Of a stretch of 64,000 nucleotides of DNA, positions 8,712-18,104 are shown in pieces. Origin of the DNA: an uncultured Methanospirillum sp. (GTDB lineage: Archaea > Halobacteriota > Methanomicrobia > Methanomicrobiales > Methanospirillaceae); the NCBI RefSeq assembly GCF_963668475.1, contig NZ_OY764544.1:2728001-2792000 (forward strand), in the 5' to 3' direction. Below the pieces are notes generated by a model. That model was given only the letters and a program-made list of their open reading frames with translations, was not told the DNA's origin and searched no databases. A program made the translations under genes and the position numbers. Each line of letters begins with the position of its first letter. The stretch's first letter is position 1.

Positions 8712-10579
8712 TGAATGGTTACCCTTTTCCAGGAGTAGTCGGGCAGGAGATGGCTAAAAAAGCACTTCTCTGTGCTCTCGTGCACTCAGACATTCATTCA
8801 GTCCTGATCAAGGGCAATCCTGGAACAGCGAAATCCACACTGGTGCGGTCAATTGAGAGTGTTGATCAAGATCGCAAGATCCTGACCATCCCTCATAACA
8901 TCACGTTGGATCGGTTAGTCGGGATGGTCGATCTTGAGGGTACTATCCGTTCAGGAATGATAACATCTTCACCCGGTATGCTTGAGCAGGGAGATGGCCA
9001 TATTCTCTATGTTGATGATTGCAACCTGATGGATGAGGCTATCATCAGCACAATCCTTTCTGCTGTAGATACAGGATTTTTCTCTCTTGAGAGGGAGGCT
9101 TTATCCCAGGTTATTGCATCCCAATTTCTCTTTCTTGCAACCATGGATCCTGAAGAAGGAGCATTAACATCAGGCCAGATGGACCGCTTTGATCTTTGTG
9201 TTTCTCTCGATCCCATCGAAAACGAAGAGCAGCGGGCTGCAATCATCAAAAATGCATTCTTGTTTGAACAGAACCCAGTTGAGGCCATCTCCAGGTTTAT
9301 GCCTGAAGTGAGGACTTTACAGATTTTGGTGGGAAAAGCGAGAGAACGTCTTCCATATGTCAGTATCCTATCAGGTCTGGATGATCTGGTATCGGCAATC
9401 TGTGATGAACTGCATGTTTCTGGTCATCGGGGTGATATCGCTGTATCCAGAACTGCTAAAGCTCTTGCAGCTCTTGATGAAAGGGACGAAGTCAATTTTG
9501 AGGACATAAGACTTGCAGCATTGTTTGCCCTGCAGCATCGGCGAAATGATACCGATCCAAACGCTCCTCAAACTGCCCCCAAGCCGGATCTCTCTTCAAA
9601 ACAACCGGGTCCACCAGATAATACCGATAGAGAATATCATTCTTCTTCTCAAGATCCACAGAATAAGCCAGATTTCTCCCACAATAAAAATGAATCAACA
9701 AAATCACCACCTCCCTCTCCACGTGAAGAGATCTTTGATATTGGATCTCCTTCTGACGTAATCAGATTCCTGAATGAAAAGAGTATTTCTGTAACAAAAA
9801 AACAAAAAAGTGGTAGACGAACCAGAATTATCAGTCAGGACAAAACCGGTCACTACCAATCATTTCGTCTGCCCGTACGTAATCGAAATGACATTGCTAT
9901 TGATGCAACTCTTCGTGCAGCAGCACCGTACCAACGCTTTAGAAGACGAAATGGTGTCGCAATATCTGTCTGTCGTGAAGATATCAGGGAGAAGATCAGA
10001 GAGAAGAAGATCGCTCATACGATTCTCTTTCTCGTTGATGCAAGTGGTTCCATGGGCGTCAGGAGAAGAATGGTTGCAGTGAAAGGAGCCATTCTTGCCC
10101 TTCTGACAGATGCATATCAGAAACGGGACCGTGTGGGTCTCATGACATTTAGAGGAAATGGAGCAGACCTTCTGCTCCCACCTACTCGAAGCACAGAGAT
10201 TGCTGTCCGGATGCTCCGAACAATTCCAACCGGTGGGATGACTCCACTTGGTATCGGTCTGTTTGAAGCATATGAACTTCTCAACAGAGGAATGTATGCC
10301 GGTGCTGGTGAGAACAAGACTATTATTCTTCTGACCGATGGAAGGGCGAACGTAGCAATACATGACGGTTCACCGTATGAGGAACTGGATGAAATTACCA
10401 AAAAAATTGCAGATACTCACATCAGATTTGTTGTAGTTGACACCGAACAGGGTTTTCCCCGTCTTGGACGGGCCCGAATGCTGGCTGAAGATCTTAGAGC
10501 CTCGTATGTTCAACTTGACGAACTTGGTAACAGAGGTCTTGCCGGTTCCGTTCACCGCCTTCTTGATACAACGGGGTAA
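8708..10579 (+). CDS. Magnesium-chelatase-type ChlD/BchD subunit with vWA domain
   Basis: A 623-residue protein with three parts. An AAA+ domain (residues about 1-280) keeps an intact Walker A (KGNPGTAKST) but has Asp-Asp in place of the Asp-Glu of Walker B (ILYVDDCNLMD). A Pro/Ser/Asn/Asp-rich linker follows at about 285-345. A C-terminal von Willebrand A domain has the MIDAS pieces DASGSMG, GGMTPLG and LLTDGRA. This is the ChlD plan, the platform subunit linking the ATPase ring to the catalytic subunit. The chosen ATG overlaps the chlI stop (ATGA); an in-frame ATG at 8693 is possible. Confidence 0.92.
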   Translation: MMNGYPFPGVVGQEMAKKALLCALVHSDIHSVLIKGNPGTAKSTLVRSIESVDQDRKILTIPHNITLDRLVGMVDLEGTIRSGMITSSPGMLEQGDGHILYVDDCNLMDEAIISTILSAVDTGFFSLEREALSQVIASQFLFLATMDPEEGALTSGQMDRFDLCVSLDPIENEEQRAAIIKNAFLFEQNPVEAISRFMPEVRTLQILVGKARERLPYVSILSGLDDLVSAICDELHVSGHRGDIAVSRTAKALAALDERDEVNFEDIRLAALFALQHRRNDTDPNAPQTAPKPDLSSKQPGPPDNTDREYHSSSQDPQNKPDFSHNKNESTKSPPPSPREEIFDIGSPSDVIRFLNEKSISVTKKQKSGRRTRIISQDKTGHYQSFRLPVRNRNDIAIDATLRAAAPYQRFRRRNGVAISVCREDIREKIREKKIAHTILFLVDASGSMGVRRRMVAVKGAILALLTDAYQKRDRVGLMTFRGNGADLLLPPTRSTEIAVRMLRTIPTGGMTPLGIGLFEAYELLNRGMYAGAGENKTIILLTDGRANVAIHDGSPYEELDEITKKIADTHIRFVVVDTEQGFPRLGRARMLAEDLRASYVQLDELGNRGLAGSVHRLLDTTG

Positions 10580-10582
10580 AGT

Positions 10583-11830
10583 ATGAAACTATCATCAAAA
10601 AATGTATTGTTATACCTGGCTTTGATCCTGATAATACTGATTGTCATAACCATAGCAGTAACAGGTCTCAAGCAACATGTTCCTATTACTCAGAATCAAT
10701 CAAAATTTCCCCTTCACGATCTAGGTTCATGTGATCTGTTTCCCGACAAAATTTCTCTAGATTATGCAACTGGATTCTCTGTTGAATATCATGGGACATA
10801 CAAAGTTGTCAGGATTCATGACCCCTGGGGAAGAGAAGGAGAGAACCGGACATATCTTCTTGTTCAGAGGGGGGAAGAAGTTCCTTCCGGTTACCAAAAC
10901 GCCAGAATATTTCATATTCCAGTAAAATCGGTTGTAACCCTCTCATCTGTTCACCTTCCAAATATTGTGGCTCTCAATGAAACCAGCTCCATTGTCGGAC
11001 ACAATGGAATAAGCACTGTGTATAGTGAAGAATTTCACCGATTCGCTGATGCAGGAAAGATTGCGGAGGTCGGAAGCGGGACATTATCGATGGACACCAC
11101 TCTCCAGACTGAAAAACTGATAGAACTTGAACCGGATATCGTCTTCTGTTCTGCTAATGGAAACCCGGAGTATGATAACCAGAATAAACTATTAGAAGCA
11201 GGACTTTTTCCCGCTGTTACAGGGGATTGGATGGAGAATCATCCTCTTGCTCGTGCAGAATGGATCAAATACTATGCTCTGTTTTATAACAAAGAAAAAG
11301 CTGCAACGGAGTTTTTTGATCAGATTAAAGCAAATTATACTGCACTCTGCGAAAAGACATCCGATATATCCAAGAAGCCAACTCTTTTTGCTGGAATAGA
11401 GTACCAGGGAACGTGGTATGCACCAGGTACGAACAGTTATGTTGCACGCCTATTCTCCGACGCAGGTGGAGATTATGTTCTTATCAATAATTCAGATAAA
11501 GGAGACTCAATTCTTGATTTTGAAAGTGTATATGATACCTCCTCCAATGCTGAATACTGGCTGAACACAGGATATGGTAACAATATTCAGGAGATGCTGG
11601 CTCTCGATTCCAGGTATAACAAATTCAGTGCTGTCAAAAACGGAAATGTGTATCAGTTTAATGCTCGTGTGAATACATTTGGAGGAAACGATTACTGGGA
11701 GTCGGGAATTATTCACCCTGACATCATTCTTGCTGATATTGTCAAGATTCTTCATCCTGAAGTTCTTCCAGACCACGAACTCTATTATTACAGCCGGATA
11801 GGTTCAAATCAGCCCGGAGTAATCGTATGA
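10583..11830 (+). CDS. Membrane-anchored ABC substrate-binding protein, corrinoid/siderophore type
   Basis: A 415-residue periplasmic-binding protein of the BtuF/FepB (cluster A-II) class. An N-terminal membrane segment (about residues 8-28, LYLALILIILIVITIAVTGL) with no lipobox after it suggests an uncleaved anchor. The two lobes are visible: PNIVALNETSSIVGH with LIELEPDIVF in the first, and FAGIEYQGTWYAPG with the usual NGNVYQFNAR in the second. It follows chlD by three bases and overlaps the permease, so it is part of the reductase operon. The ligand is unknown; context argues for a tetrapyrrole. Confidence 0.88.
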   Translation: MKLSSKNVLLYLALILIILIVITIAVTGLKQHVPITQNQSKFPLHDLGSCDLFPDKISLDYATGFSVEYHGTYKVVRIHDPWGREGENRTYLLVQRGEEVPSGYQNARIFHIPVKSVVTLSSVHLPNIVALNETSSIVGHNGISTVYSEEFHRFADAGKIAEVGSGTLSMDTTLQTEKLIELEPDIVFCSANGNPEYDNQNKLLEAGLFPAVTGDWMENHPLARAEWIKYYALFYNKEKAATEFFDQIKANYTALCEKTSDISKKPTLFAGIEYQGTWYAPGTNSYVARLFSDAGGDYVLINNSDKGDSILDFESVYDTSSNAEYWLNTGYGNNIQEMLALDSRYNKFSAVKNGNVYQFNARVNTFGGNDYWESGIIHPDIILADIVKILHPEVLPDHELYYYSRIGSNQPGVIV

Positions 11831-12900
11831 ATCTTGAATGTGAGCAGAAAGGGGAGAGTATAAAGCGGTTCATAATTGTTGTACCGCTCATAATCGGTCT
11901 TCTTCTTCTCTGTTTTCTGCTTGATCTTATGCTTGGTTCAGTGAACATTCCTCCTGATGCCTTGTTCACGATTGTAACCGGGGGGTTTGTGAAAACAACC
12001 TGGATGAACATCTTCTGGGATTGGAGGATGCCAAAAGCTATTACTGCGGTATTTGCAGGAGGGGCACTGGCACTATCAGGCCTGCTTATGCAGACCTTTT
12101 TCCGCAACCCTCTAGCTGATCCGTACATTCTGGGTATCAGTTCAGGAGCGAGTCTTGGTGTTGCCTTTGTTATGATGTCTGCCGGATTTTGCGGAGTTGG
12201 GTCTATCTTTGCCAGTGTTGGTCTTCTTGGAGACATGAGCATATCAGTTGCCGCAACTCTGGGTGCATTTATTGTATTACTCCTGATTCTCCTGATATCA
12301 TCGAAAGTTCAGAGTAATATCACGATTTTGATACTCGGAATTATGGTGTCATACTTCAGCGGAGCTATTGTAACGATACTTCTCCAGTTTGCTGATCAAT
12401 CAAGTATGCATTCTTATTCACTCTGGACATTTGGAAGTTTTTCTGGTGTTACCTGGAGTCAGATTCCAATATTTGTTCTTCTTGTCCTCATTGGGTACAT
12501 CATCTCGATCTGTTCGGTCAAATCACTCAATGCCCTTCTCCTGGGAGAACAGTATGCACAGAGTATGGGGATGAACTATACTCGGATCAAAACTGTGATC
12601 ATAGTAACAACAGCCTTGCTTGCCGGGGGGGTTACTGCATTTTGTGGTCCGGTGGGGTTTTTAGGTATTGCAATTCCCCATCTCTGCCGTGCTATCTTTG
12701 TAACTGCAGATCACCGTTGCCTTGTTCCAGGATGTATCCTTGTTGGAGGGATTATTGCCCTGTGTACTGATATCATCTCCCACGTTCCAGGCACAGATAT
12801 CGTCCTCCCAATCAATGCAATCACTGCTCTCTTCGGAGCGCCGATAGTGATATGGGTTATCATACGAGGAACACGGTTTGGAAGGGGGGTTACTACATGA
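11827..12900 (+). CDS. ABC importer permease, FecCD/BtuC family
   Basis: A 357-residue permease with about ten hydrophobic helices, the usual layout for BtuC/FecCD proteins. Recognisable motifs are WRMPKAITAVFAGGALALSG near residue 66, FFRNPLADPYILGISSGASL after it, and CGPVGFLGIAIPHLCR, the family coupling region. It starts inside the binding-protein stop (ATGA) and ends inside the ATPase start (ATGA), giving a tightly coupled importer set. It would bring a corrinoid, haem or other metal chelate across the membrane. Confidence 0.93.
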   Translation: MNLECEQKGESIKRFIIVVPLIIGLLLLCFLLDLMLGSVNIPPDALFTIVTGGFVKTTWMNIFWDWRMPKAITAVFAGGALALSGLLMQTFFRNPLADPYILGISSGASLGVAFVMMSAGFCGVGSIFASVGLLGDMSISVAATLGAFIVLLLILLISSKVQSNITILILGIMVSYFSGAIVTILLQFADQSSMHSYSLWTFGSFSGVTWSQIPIFVLLVLIGYIISICSVKSLNALLLGEQYAQSMGMNYTRIKTVIIVTTALLAGGVTAFCGPVGFLGIAIPHLCRAIFVTADHRCLVPGCILVGGIIALCTDIISHVPGTDIVLPINAITALFGAPIVIWVIIRGTRFGRGVTT

Positions 12901-13937
12901 AAGGCTCTTCCATCCTGAGTTGTTCTAACCTTACCATCGGATACGGAGGTCAGAAGTCAGGGGCCCGAGAGATATCAAAGAATCTGAATCTACAACTGAA
13001 CCGGGGAGAACTTGTATCGCTTGTAGGCCCGAACGGGGCAGGGAAATCTACACTGATTCGGACACTAACCGGGATCCAGCCACCTCTCTCTGGAGAGGTG
13101 AGACTTTGTGATATACCAATAGGAGAAATAAGCGAACAGGACCGGGCTCGGATGCTCAGTGTTGTCCTAACGACTCCGGTTCAGACTGGATATCTTACTG
13201 CATTTGATGTCGTTGCACTGGGCAGGTTTCCCTATACAAACTGGGCAGGCAGGCTGACTGAGTCTGATCGACAGATAGTAATCTCCTCCCTATCGTCGGT
13301 TGGGGCATCAGAACTGACATACCGATTCATTCATGAGATGAGTGATGGTGAGCGACAGAAGGTGATGATCGCCCGTGCTCTTGCACAGGAACCTGAACTG
13401 ATGGTTCTTGACGAACCTACAGCATTTCTTGATCTGACCCATAAGATTGAGACGATGCGAATTCTACGGCTGGTTGCTCAGAAAACCCGAAAGTCAATCC
13501 TGCTCTCAACTCATGATCTGAACCTGGCCATCAGATGTTCAGATCAACTCTGGATCTTAAACAAGCAGGGGGATCTCGTATCAGGGACACCAGAAGATCT
13601 CGTCCTCTCCGGGATTTTTGGATCAGCCTTTGAGATTGATGGTGTTCATTTTGACCCAACCAGGGGAGAATTTACTATCCCAATTGACAAAAAAGGGACA
13701 TTCTCTCTCCAAGCTTCAGAATCAGTAGAACGTATCTGGACATTATATGCCCTTGAACGAATCGGTTTAGTCCCTGAAGATGAAGAACAGGCAGATATAT
13801 CGATTACTCTGAATTACGATGCACAGCAACCGGTCTGGAGTCTTTCTCATTCAACAGGCAACCAGCAATGCGGGAGTATTTGCGAACTGGTGGAAGGAAT
13901 ATCAGCCACGCTTACCACAGAAGGTGGTCTCCATTAA
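12897..13937 (+). CDS. ABC importer ATPase with C-terminal extension
   Basis: A 346-residue ATPase of the BtuD/FecE class. Walker A is GPNGAGKST (about residues 45-53), Walker B is LMVLDEPTAF, and the H-loop is STHD. The signature motif reads MSDGERQKVMIA, with Asp in place of the usual Gly (LSGGE). After the normal domain (about 255 residues) there is an extension of about 90 residues (from DGVHFDPTRGEF) that I cannot assign. Its last bases overlap the start of the NifHD gene in another frame. The start at 12897 (ATGA overlap with the permease) is preferred to an upstream in-frame codon. Confidence 0.9.
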   Translation: MKGSSILSCSNLTIGYGGQKSGAREISKNLNLQLNRGELVSLVGPNGAGKSTLIRTLTGIQPPLSGEVRLCDIPIGEISEQDRARMLSVVLTTPVQTGYLTAFDVVALGRFPYTNWAGRLTESDRQIVISSLSSVGASELTYRFIHEMSDGERQKVMIARALAQEPELMVLDEPTAFLDLTHKIETMRILRLVAQKTRKSILLSTHDLNLAIRCSDQLWILNKQGDLVSGTPEDLVLSGIFGSAFEIDGVHFDPTRGEFTIPIDKKGTFSLQASESVERIWTLYALERIGLVPEDEEQADISITLNYDAQQPVWSLSHSTGNQQCGSICELVEGISATLTTEGGLH

Positions 13938-16104
13938 GATTGCAGTGTATGGTAAAGGGGGAATTGGGAAATCAACCATCTCTGCCAATGTATCAGCTGC
14001 CTTATCTGAAAAGGGATATGGTGTTCTTCAGATAGGATGTGACCCGAAGTATGATTCCACCAGGCTGCTGCTTGGTGGCAGAATACCATGTACCGTTCTC
14101 CAGTATATCAAAACAGTTCTTCCAAATGATAGGAAGGCGGAAGACATCGTATTTCTGGGGTTTGGGAATGTTGCCTGTGTTGAGGCAGGTGGTCCTGAAC
14201 CGGGCGTGGGTTGTGCCGGACGGGGAATTATTACTACGTTTGATCTCCTCGACAACCTTGGGATCCAGCCCTACCTCTTTGATATCACCCTGTATGATGT
14301 TCTGGGAGATGTTGTATGTGGAGGATTTGCGGTTCCAATTCGGAGCGAATACGCCGATGCAGTTTACATTGTAACATCTGGTGAATATCTCTCACTTTAT
14401 GCAGCAAATAACATCCTTCGGGGGATACGAAATTTCACTGCGAAAAAGGGACGAATTACTGGAATCATCTACAACGCCAGAGGAGGACCTGAAGAAGAAG
14501 ATCGGGTTAACCGGTTTGCAGATGCGGTCTCACTCCCGGTGATTGCCAGAATTCCCCGGAGTAGTATCTTTGCAATAGCAGAGGAGAAAGGCTGTACATT
14601 GATAGAAGGATATCCGGATGCACCAGAGGCTGAAATTTTCCGGAATCTTGCCGATCATACAGAACGTATCAGAACCGATGCAACAAATCTCCTTCATCAC
14701 GCTCGTCCACTCACCGACGAGGAGCTTGAACATGTCGTACTACTTCGTGATGATATATCATCAGCAAAGAGATTCGCGGGGATATTAGGAGAAAAAACCC
14801 TTGGTGTGCAATGTAAGTCGAACGCTGTAAAAAATAAGCGTCCATTGATCGGATGTGCCTTTGCCGGTGCTGTATCTGTTACTGCCCAGGTCAGTGATGC
14901 TGCAACAGTGATGCACTGTCCACGAAGTTGTGCTCTCATGATCTATGAGAAACTTATGGATACCAATCAGGTTTCAGCCATCAGGTTTGATCATCCGTAT
15001 CGGGTGGAATTACCTGGTCGTCTCATAACAACCGACATGACTGATGACGATTTTGTGTTTGGTGGTGAAGAGAAATTGCGACGAACTATCGAAGAAACCA
15101 TGCAACGTGGTTACAAGACGATATTTGTCGTTACCGCCTGCCCTCCCGGGATCATTGGGGATGATACTCTGAAGGTGGCAGCTGAGTTGATGGATTTACA
15201 CACTGGCATCAATATCATTCCAGTCACTGTTGATGGCAATCTGGAAGGCGATTTCGCCCAAGGAGTAATCGATGCCCATAAGGCGATCACCCGGCTCATC
15301 AGTCCTCAATCAAAAAAGTCTAAAAGATCTGTCAATATTATCGCAGAAAAATGGCTGGCATCAAATCCTGAAAAGAATATTAATGACGTTCGTGTCCTGC
15401 TCGATAAACTTGACATCTCCATAAACTGCCGGTTTCTTCTGAGAACTGATACGAAATCTCTTGCACTCTTCAATGAAGCCACTCTCAATCTCCCTGCTGA
15501 ACGCGATGACACCACAAGAAGCATACAGCAATTTGTAGCATCAGTTTCAGATGTCCCATTCTTGGATTTACCTCTCCCAACCGGATTTACTGATACCTGT
15601 GAATGGCTGCTTGCTGTAAGCCGGATATTTGGTAAAGAACAAAAGGCTGTAGAGATCATTGCTGAAGAGGAGATCATTTATAGGCATGAGATTGAAACAC
15701 TCAAACCTGACCTTGTAGGAAGAACCATTCTCATCTTTACATACCCGAAGAACCTTGATTGGGTCTGTGATATAGCCCATGACCTGGAGATGAAGATTCT
15801 TAAGGTCGGACTCATTTACTCTCCATTTGCAGAAACCTTTACGACCAGGTATCGTGATCAGTTCCCGATTGAGCATAACTATACGCTTGAAAAGAGGGCT
15901 GAGGACATACACTGTCTCCAGCCAGATCTCGTGCTTGTCACGTATCCTGCTCTCAAACCACATGAAAGGGCACGAGGTGGTAATATCCCATATTGTCCCG
16001 GGTTTGGATTCCATGCAGGTATTGGCCATGCAGACCAATGGGCACGGTTGATGAAGGCACCTATTGTTGAAAAATGGAAAGATGATGGAGAGGGAATTAT
16101 ATGA
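13924..16104 (+). CDS. Fused NifH-NifD-like protein (nitrogenase-like reductase)
   Basis: About 726 residues. Residues 1-265 are a NifH/BchL/CfbC-like iron protein: P-loop GKGGIGKST (10-18), and two Fe-S ligand cysteines, C97 in GPEPGVGCAGRG and C132 in DVLGDVVCGGFAVPIR. The C-terminal part (about 305-726) is a NifD/BchN-like catalytic subunit. It has the three conserved cluster cysteines: C311 in GCAFAGA, C336 in HCPRSC, and C406 in TACPPGIIGDD. No FeMo-cofactor Cys/His pair is evident. NifH and NifD are normally separate proteins. The start is either GTG at 13924 or, reading MKIAVYGKGG, ATT at 13933 five bases after GGTGG. The frame further upstream overlaps the ATPase gene and is not used. 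It likely transfers electrons to reduce a ring or similar substrate. Confidence 0.92.
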   Translation: MVSIKIAVYGKGGIGKSTISANVSAALSEKGYGVLQIGCDPKYDSTRLLLGGRIPCTVLQYIKTVLPNDRKAEDIVFLGFGNVACVEAGGPEPGVGCAGRGIITTFDLLDNLGIQPYLFDITLYDVLGDVVCGGFAVPIRSEYADAVYIVTSGEYLSLYAANNILRGIRNFTAKKGRITGIIYNARGGPEEEDRVNRFADAVSLPVIARIPRSSIFAIAEEKGCTLIEGYPDAPEAEIFRNLADHTERIRTDATNLLHHARPLTDEELEHVVLLRDDISSAKRFAGILGEKTLGVQCKSNAVKNKRPLIGCAFAGAVSVTAQVSDAATVMHCPRSCALMIYEKLMDTNQVSAIRFDHPYRVELPGRLITTDMTDDDFVFGGEEKLRRTIEETMQRGYKTIFVVTACPPGIIGDDTLKVAAELMDLHTGINIIPVTVDGNLEGDFAQGVIDAHKAITRLISPQSKKSKRSVNIIAEKWLASNPEKNINDVRVLLDKLDISINCRFLLRTDTKSLALFNEATLNLPAERDDTTRSIQQFVASVSDVPFLDLPLPTGFTDTCEWLLAVSRIFGKEQKAVEIIAEEEIIYRHEIETLKPDLVGRTILIFTYPKNLDWVCDIAHDLEMKILKVGLIYSPFAETFTTRYRDQFPIEHNYTLEKRAEDIHCLQPDLVLVTYPALKPHERARGGNIPYCPGFGFHAGIGHADQWARLMKAPIVEKWKDDGEGII

Positions 16105-17381
16105 GCCTTGATCCAGACGGATTTATTGGAGTTCTTCTTGCCATAGAGGGGATAGCTGATGCCCGTGCAGTGATGAACGGGCCTACCGGGTGCAGGGGAA
16201 ATCCCGCGTACTTCTCTGACCGCCATTTTCCTCGTGAGAATTCTCTGAATCGTCGTTCATTTGAGGAACCCTTCTTTTTCGGTCAGTCGCGGATTCCCTG
16301 TACATACCTAGACAGTGATGATTATATCCATGGATCTACGGATAAACTCCAAGAGATTCTTCCTCTTATCGCCCAGAAGGGTGATGCTTTCATGGCTGTG
16401 GTTAATTCACCTGGTGCTTCACTTATCGGAGATGATCTGAACCGGTTTCTTGTAGATGCAGGGCTGGACCACTGCTGTATGGCTTTTGAGGGTGCACCCT
16501 ACTCTCTCCCGCTGTCTGAAGGATTTGATCAGGCGATGGTTGAGATTCTCAAATGGCTTCAACTCAACCGGCTTACTGGTGGAAAAAACAGGGTTAATCT
16601 GCTTGGTATTTCCTTAATTCAGAAGTACTGGCAGGAACATGTTGCAGTGTTAAAACGTATCTGTAGTCTGATGGGGCTTTCAGTGGTTGCAGTTCCTGGT
16701 GGTGGCTGCAGTGTTTCAGACTTACGGGAGTCCACTACAGCATCGTTCAATATTGTGGTACATTCAGAGTACTGTAAAAAAATCGCAGAGTTTTATGAGT
16801 CAGAGTTTGGAATCCCAACAATTTACCCTCATAGTGGCGCACCGATCGGGTTTAGCCCGACTGAACAATGGATCAAAGAAATTGCCAAGGTGACCGGTTG
16901 TGATCCAACTCGTGCATTAGATGCGATAAAGCAGGATCGGATCCATGCATATCACCAGATTGCCAGATATCACCATGAAGCCGGATATCCGAAAGGAACT
17001 ACTGTTGCTATCCGGGCAGATGCCTCTTTTGCTTATCCACTCGTGTCATGGGTCTATGAATATCTTGGGATGATCCCTGTATCGATTGAATGTTTAGACG
17101 GGTCTGATCCCGTAATGATTAATTATATCCACAATTTTCTATCAGAATATGGGTTATCATCAGCACTTGAACAGTCTGCAGCAGATGCACGGGCAGACTT
17201 CTTCTTCGGAGATGGAATAATCGGAAAGGATCTGGAACTATCTGGCCGCTGCAGAAGATCAGTTGAGATCTATAACCGAACTACAGGAGAGATAGAGTTT
17301 ACCAGAAAAGGGTTTCTTGGGGGAGATGGAGTGTTGTATATTCTGGAAAAGATCTTTGATGCTATCAGAGAGTTTCCATGA
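16101..17381 (+). CDS. NifK/BchB-like subunit of the nitrogenase-like reductase
   Basis: A 426-residue member of the nitrogenase component 1 family, starting in the stop of the NifHD gene (ATGA). It opens like NifK just before the P-cluster region, and has one of the cluster cysteines, C31 in MNGPTGCRGN. The position corresponding to the first NifK cysteine is lost, and the third site reads NSPGASLIGDD, with Ser instead of Cys. The later Rossmann-like parts (VNLLGISLIQKYW, VVAVPGGGCSVSDL, GIPTIYPHSGAP) are in order. With three Cys from the NifD part and one here, the heterodimer could hold a [4Fe-4S] cluster, as in the protochlorophyllide reductase complex. It is the last gene of the operon. 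Confidence 0.87.
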   Translation: MSLDPDGFIGVLLAIEGIADARAVMNGPTGCRGNPAYFSDRHFPRENSLNRRSFEEPFFFGQSRIPCTYLDSDDYIHGSTDKLQEILPLIAQKGDAFMAVVNSPGASLIGDDLNRFLVDAGLDHCCMAFEGAPYSLPLSEGFDQAMVEILKWLQLNRLTGGKNRVNLLGISLIQKYWQEHVAVLKRICSLMGLSVVAVPGGGCSVSDLRESTTASFNIVVHSEYCKKIAEFYESEFGIPTIYPHSGAPIGFSPTEQWIKEIAKVTGCDPTRALDAIKQDRIHAYHQIARYHHEAGYPKGTTVAIRADASFAYPLVSWVYEYLGMIPVSIECLDGSDPVMINYIHNFLSEYGLSSALEQSAADARADFFFGDGIIGKDLELSGRCRRSVEIYNRTTGEIEFTRKGFLGGDGVLYILEKIFDAIREFP

Positions 17382-17478
17382 AATAGCGGTTTGTATCTTT
17401 ATCCAGATATCCTGCATCTGAAAAACAGATGGTCGATTTTACCTTGAAAAAATATAGTCCGATAGTAGCGTATCAGGA

Positions 17479-17724
17479 TTATTCCTGGATACTCACTTCT
17501 ATCGCAGCGAGGGGAGTGCCACAGATGGGACCTTTTTTGGCCTCTTCAATAATTCTATCTATCTTTCGTGATGACTCAGGAGTAAAGTATGACTCGTTAC
17601 ACTGATCACAGACAAATGCAGGAATATCTTTGATCACGATAATTTCTGAGCCCATACGAACCATAAATTCAGTTGTTCCCTTCCGCAGTGTTCCTTTACA
17701 GAAAGAGCATTGATCAGGCATCAT
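17479..17724 (-). CDS. YgiT/MqsA-type zinc-finger protein (possible antitoxin)
   Basis: An 81-residue protein with two CxxC pairs (CSFC and CDQC) and the VCDQCNESYFTPE pattern of the YgiT zinc finger found at the N-terminus of MqsA-like antitoxins. The C-terminal helix-turn-helix of full MqsA is absent; only a short helical tail follows. Its ATG (17724, with a second at 17721) overlaps the stop of the DUF4258 gene upstream, the order typical of a toxin-antitoxin pair. Confidence 0.82.
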   Translation of the reverse strand: MMPDQCSFCKGTLRKGTTEFMVRMGSEIIVIKDIPAFVCDQCNESYFTPESSRKIDRIIEEAKKGPICGTPLAAIEVSIQE

Positions 17725-18023
17725 CGTCTTCTCTCCCGATAATTTATCCATTCATTCTCATCCGGATAATAACATGTTACTATTCTTAAATGATCTCTGC
17801 ACATTCCTATTACGATATGCAGTGAGATATTGTTAGCTGTTGAAAGGAGAAGATATGATGGGCAGGGATGATCGTCTTCATACGATTCAATCACCTCTCC
17901 AAATAATATCGCTTCTTCTAACTGTGAAGTTGAGATTCCACGTTCAGCCATTCTATTTCGTGCATGGCTGGTGATCAGATATGAATCTGACTTGATGTAG
18001 TCATTAATATCCTGATACTGCAA
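17721..18023 (-). CDS. DUF4258-type protein, possible toxin partner
   Basis: A 100-residue protein with the DUF4258 pattern: SHARNRMAERGIS near residue 20, then AILFGEVIESYEDD, and a C-terminal beta section with RIVTCYYPD. DUF4258 proteins resemble RelE/MqsR-like toxins and commonly precede a YgiT antitoxin, as here. The pair sits in the gap between the two convergent halves of the tetrapyrrole locus and is probably a passenger. Confidence 0.82.
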   Translation of the reverse strand: MQYQDINDYIKSDSYLITSHARNRMAERGISTSQLEEAILFGEVIESYEDDHPCPSYLLLSTANNISLHIVIGMCRDHLRIVTCYYPDENEWINYRERRR

Positions 18024-18104
18024 AATTTCTCCTTACAATTACATATAGGCGGGCAATGTGATAAATATCAGGGTTTTCATTCGTTCATAAAGCCCTAAAG
18101 ATGA

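Noticed and set aside
13924-17381. Ordinary nitrogen-fixing nitrogenase (nifHDK)
   Set aside because: No FeMo-cofactor Cys/His ligands are evident, NifK lacks two of three P-cluster cysteines, NifH and NifD are fused, and no nifB, nifE or nifN is nearby. The neighbours are chelatase and corrinoid genes.
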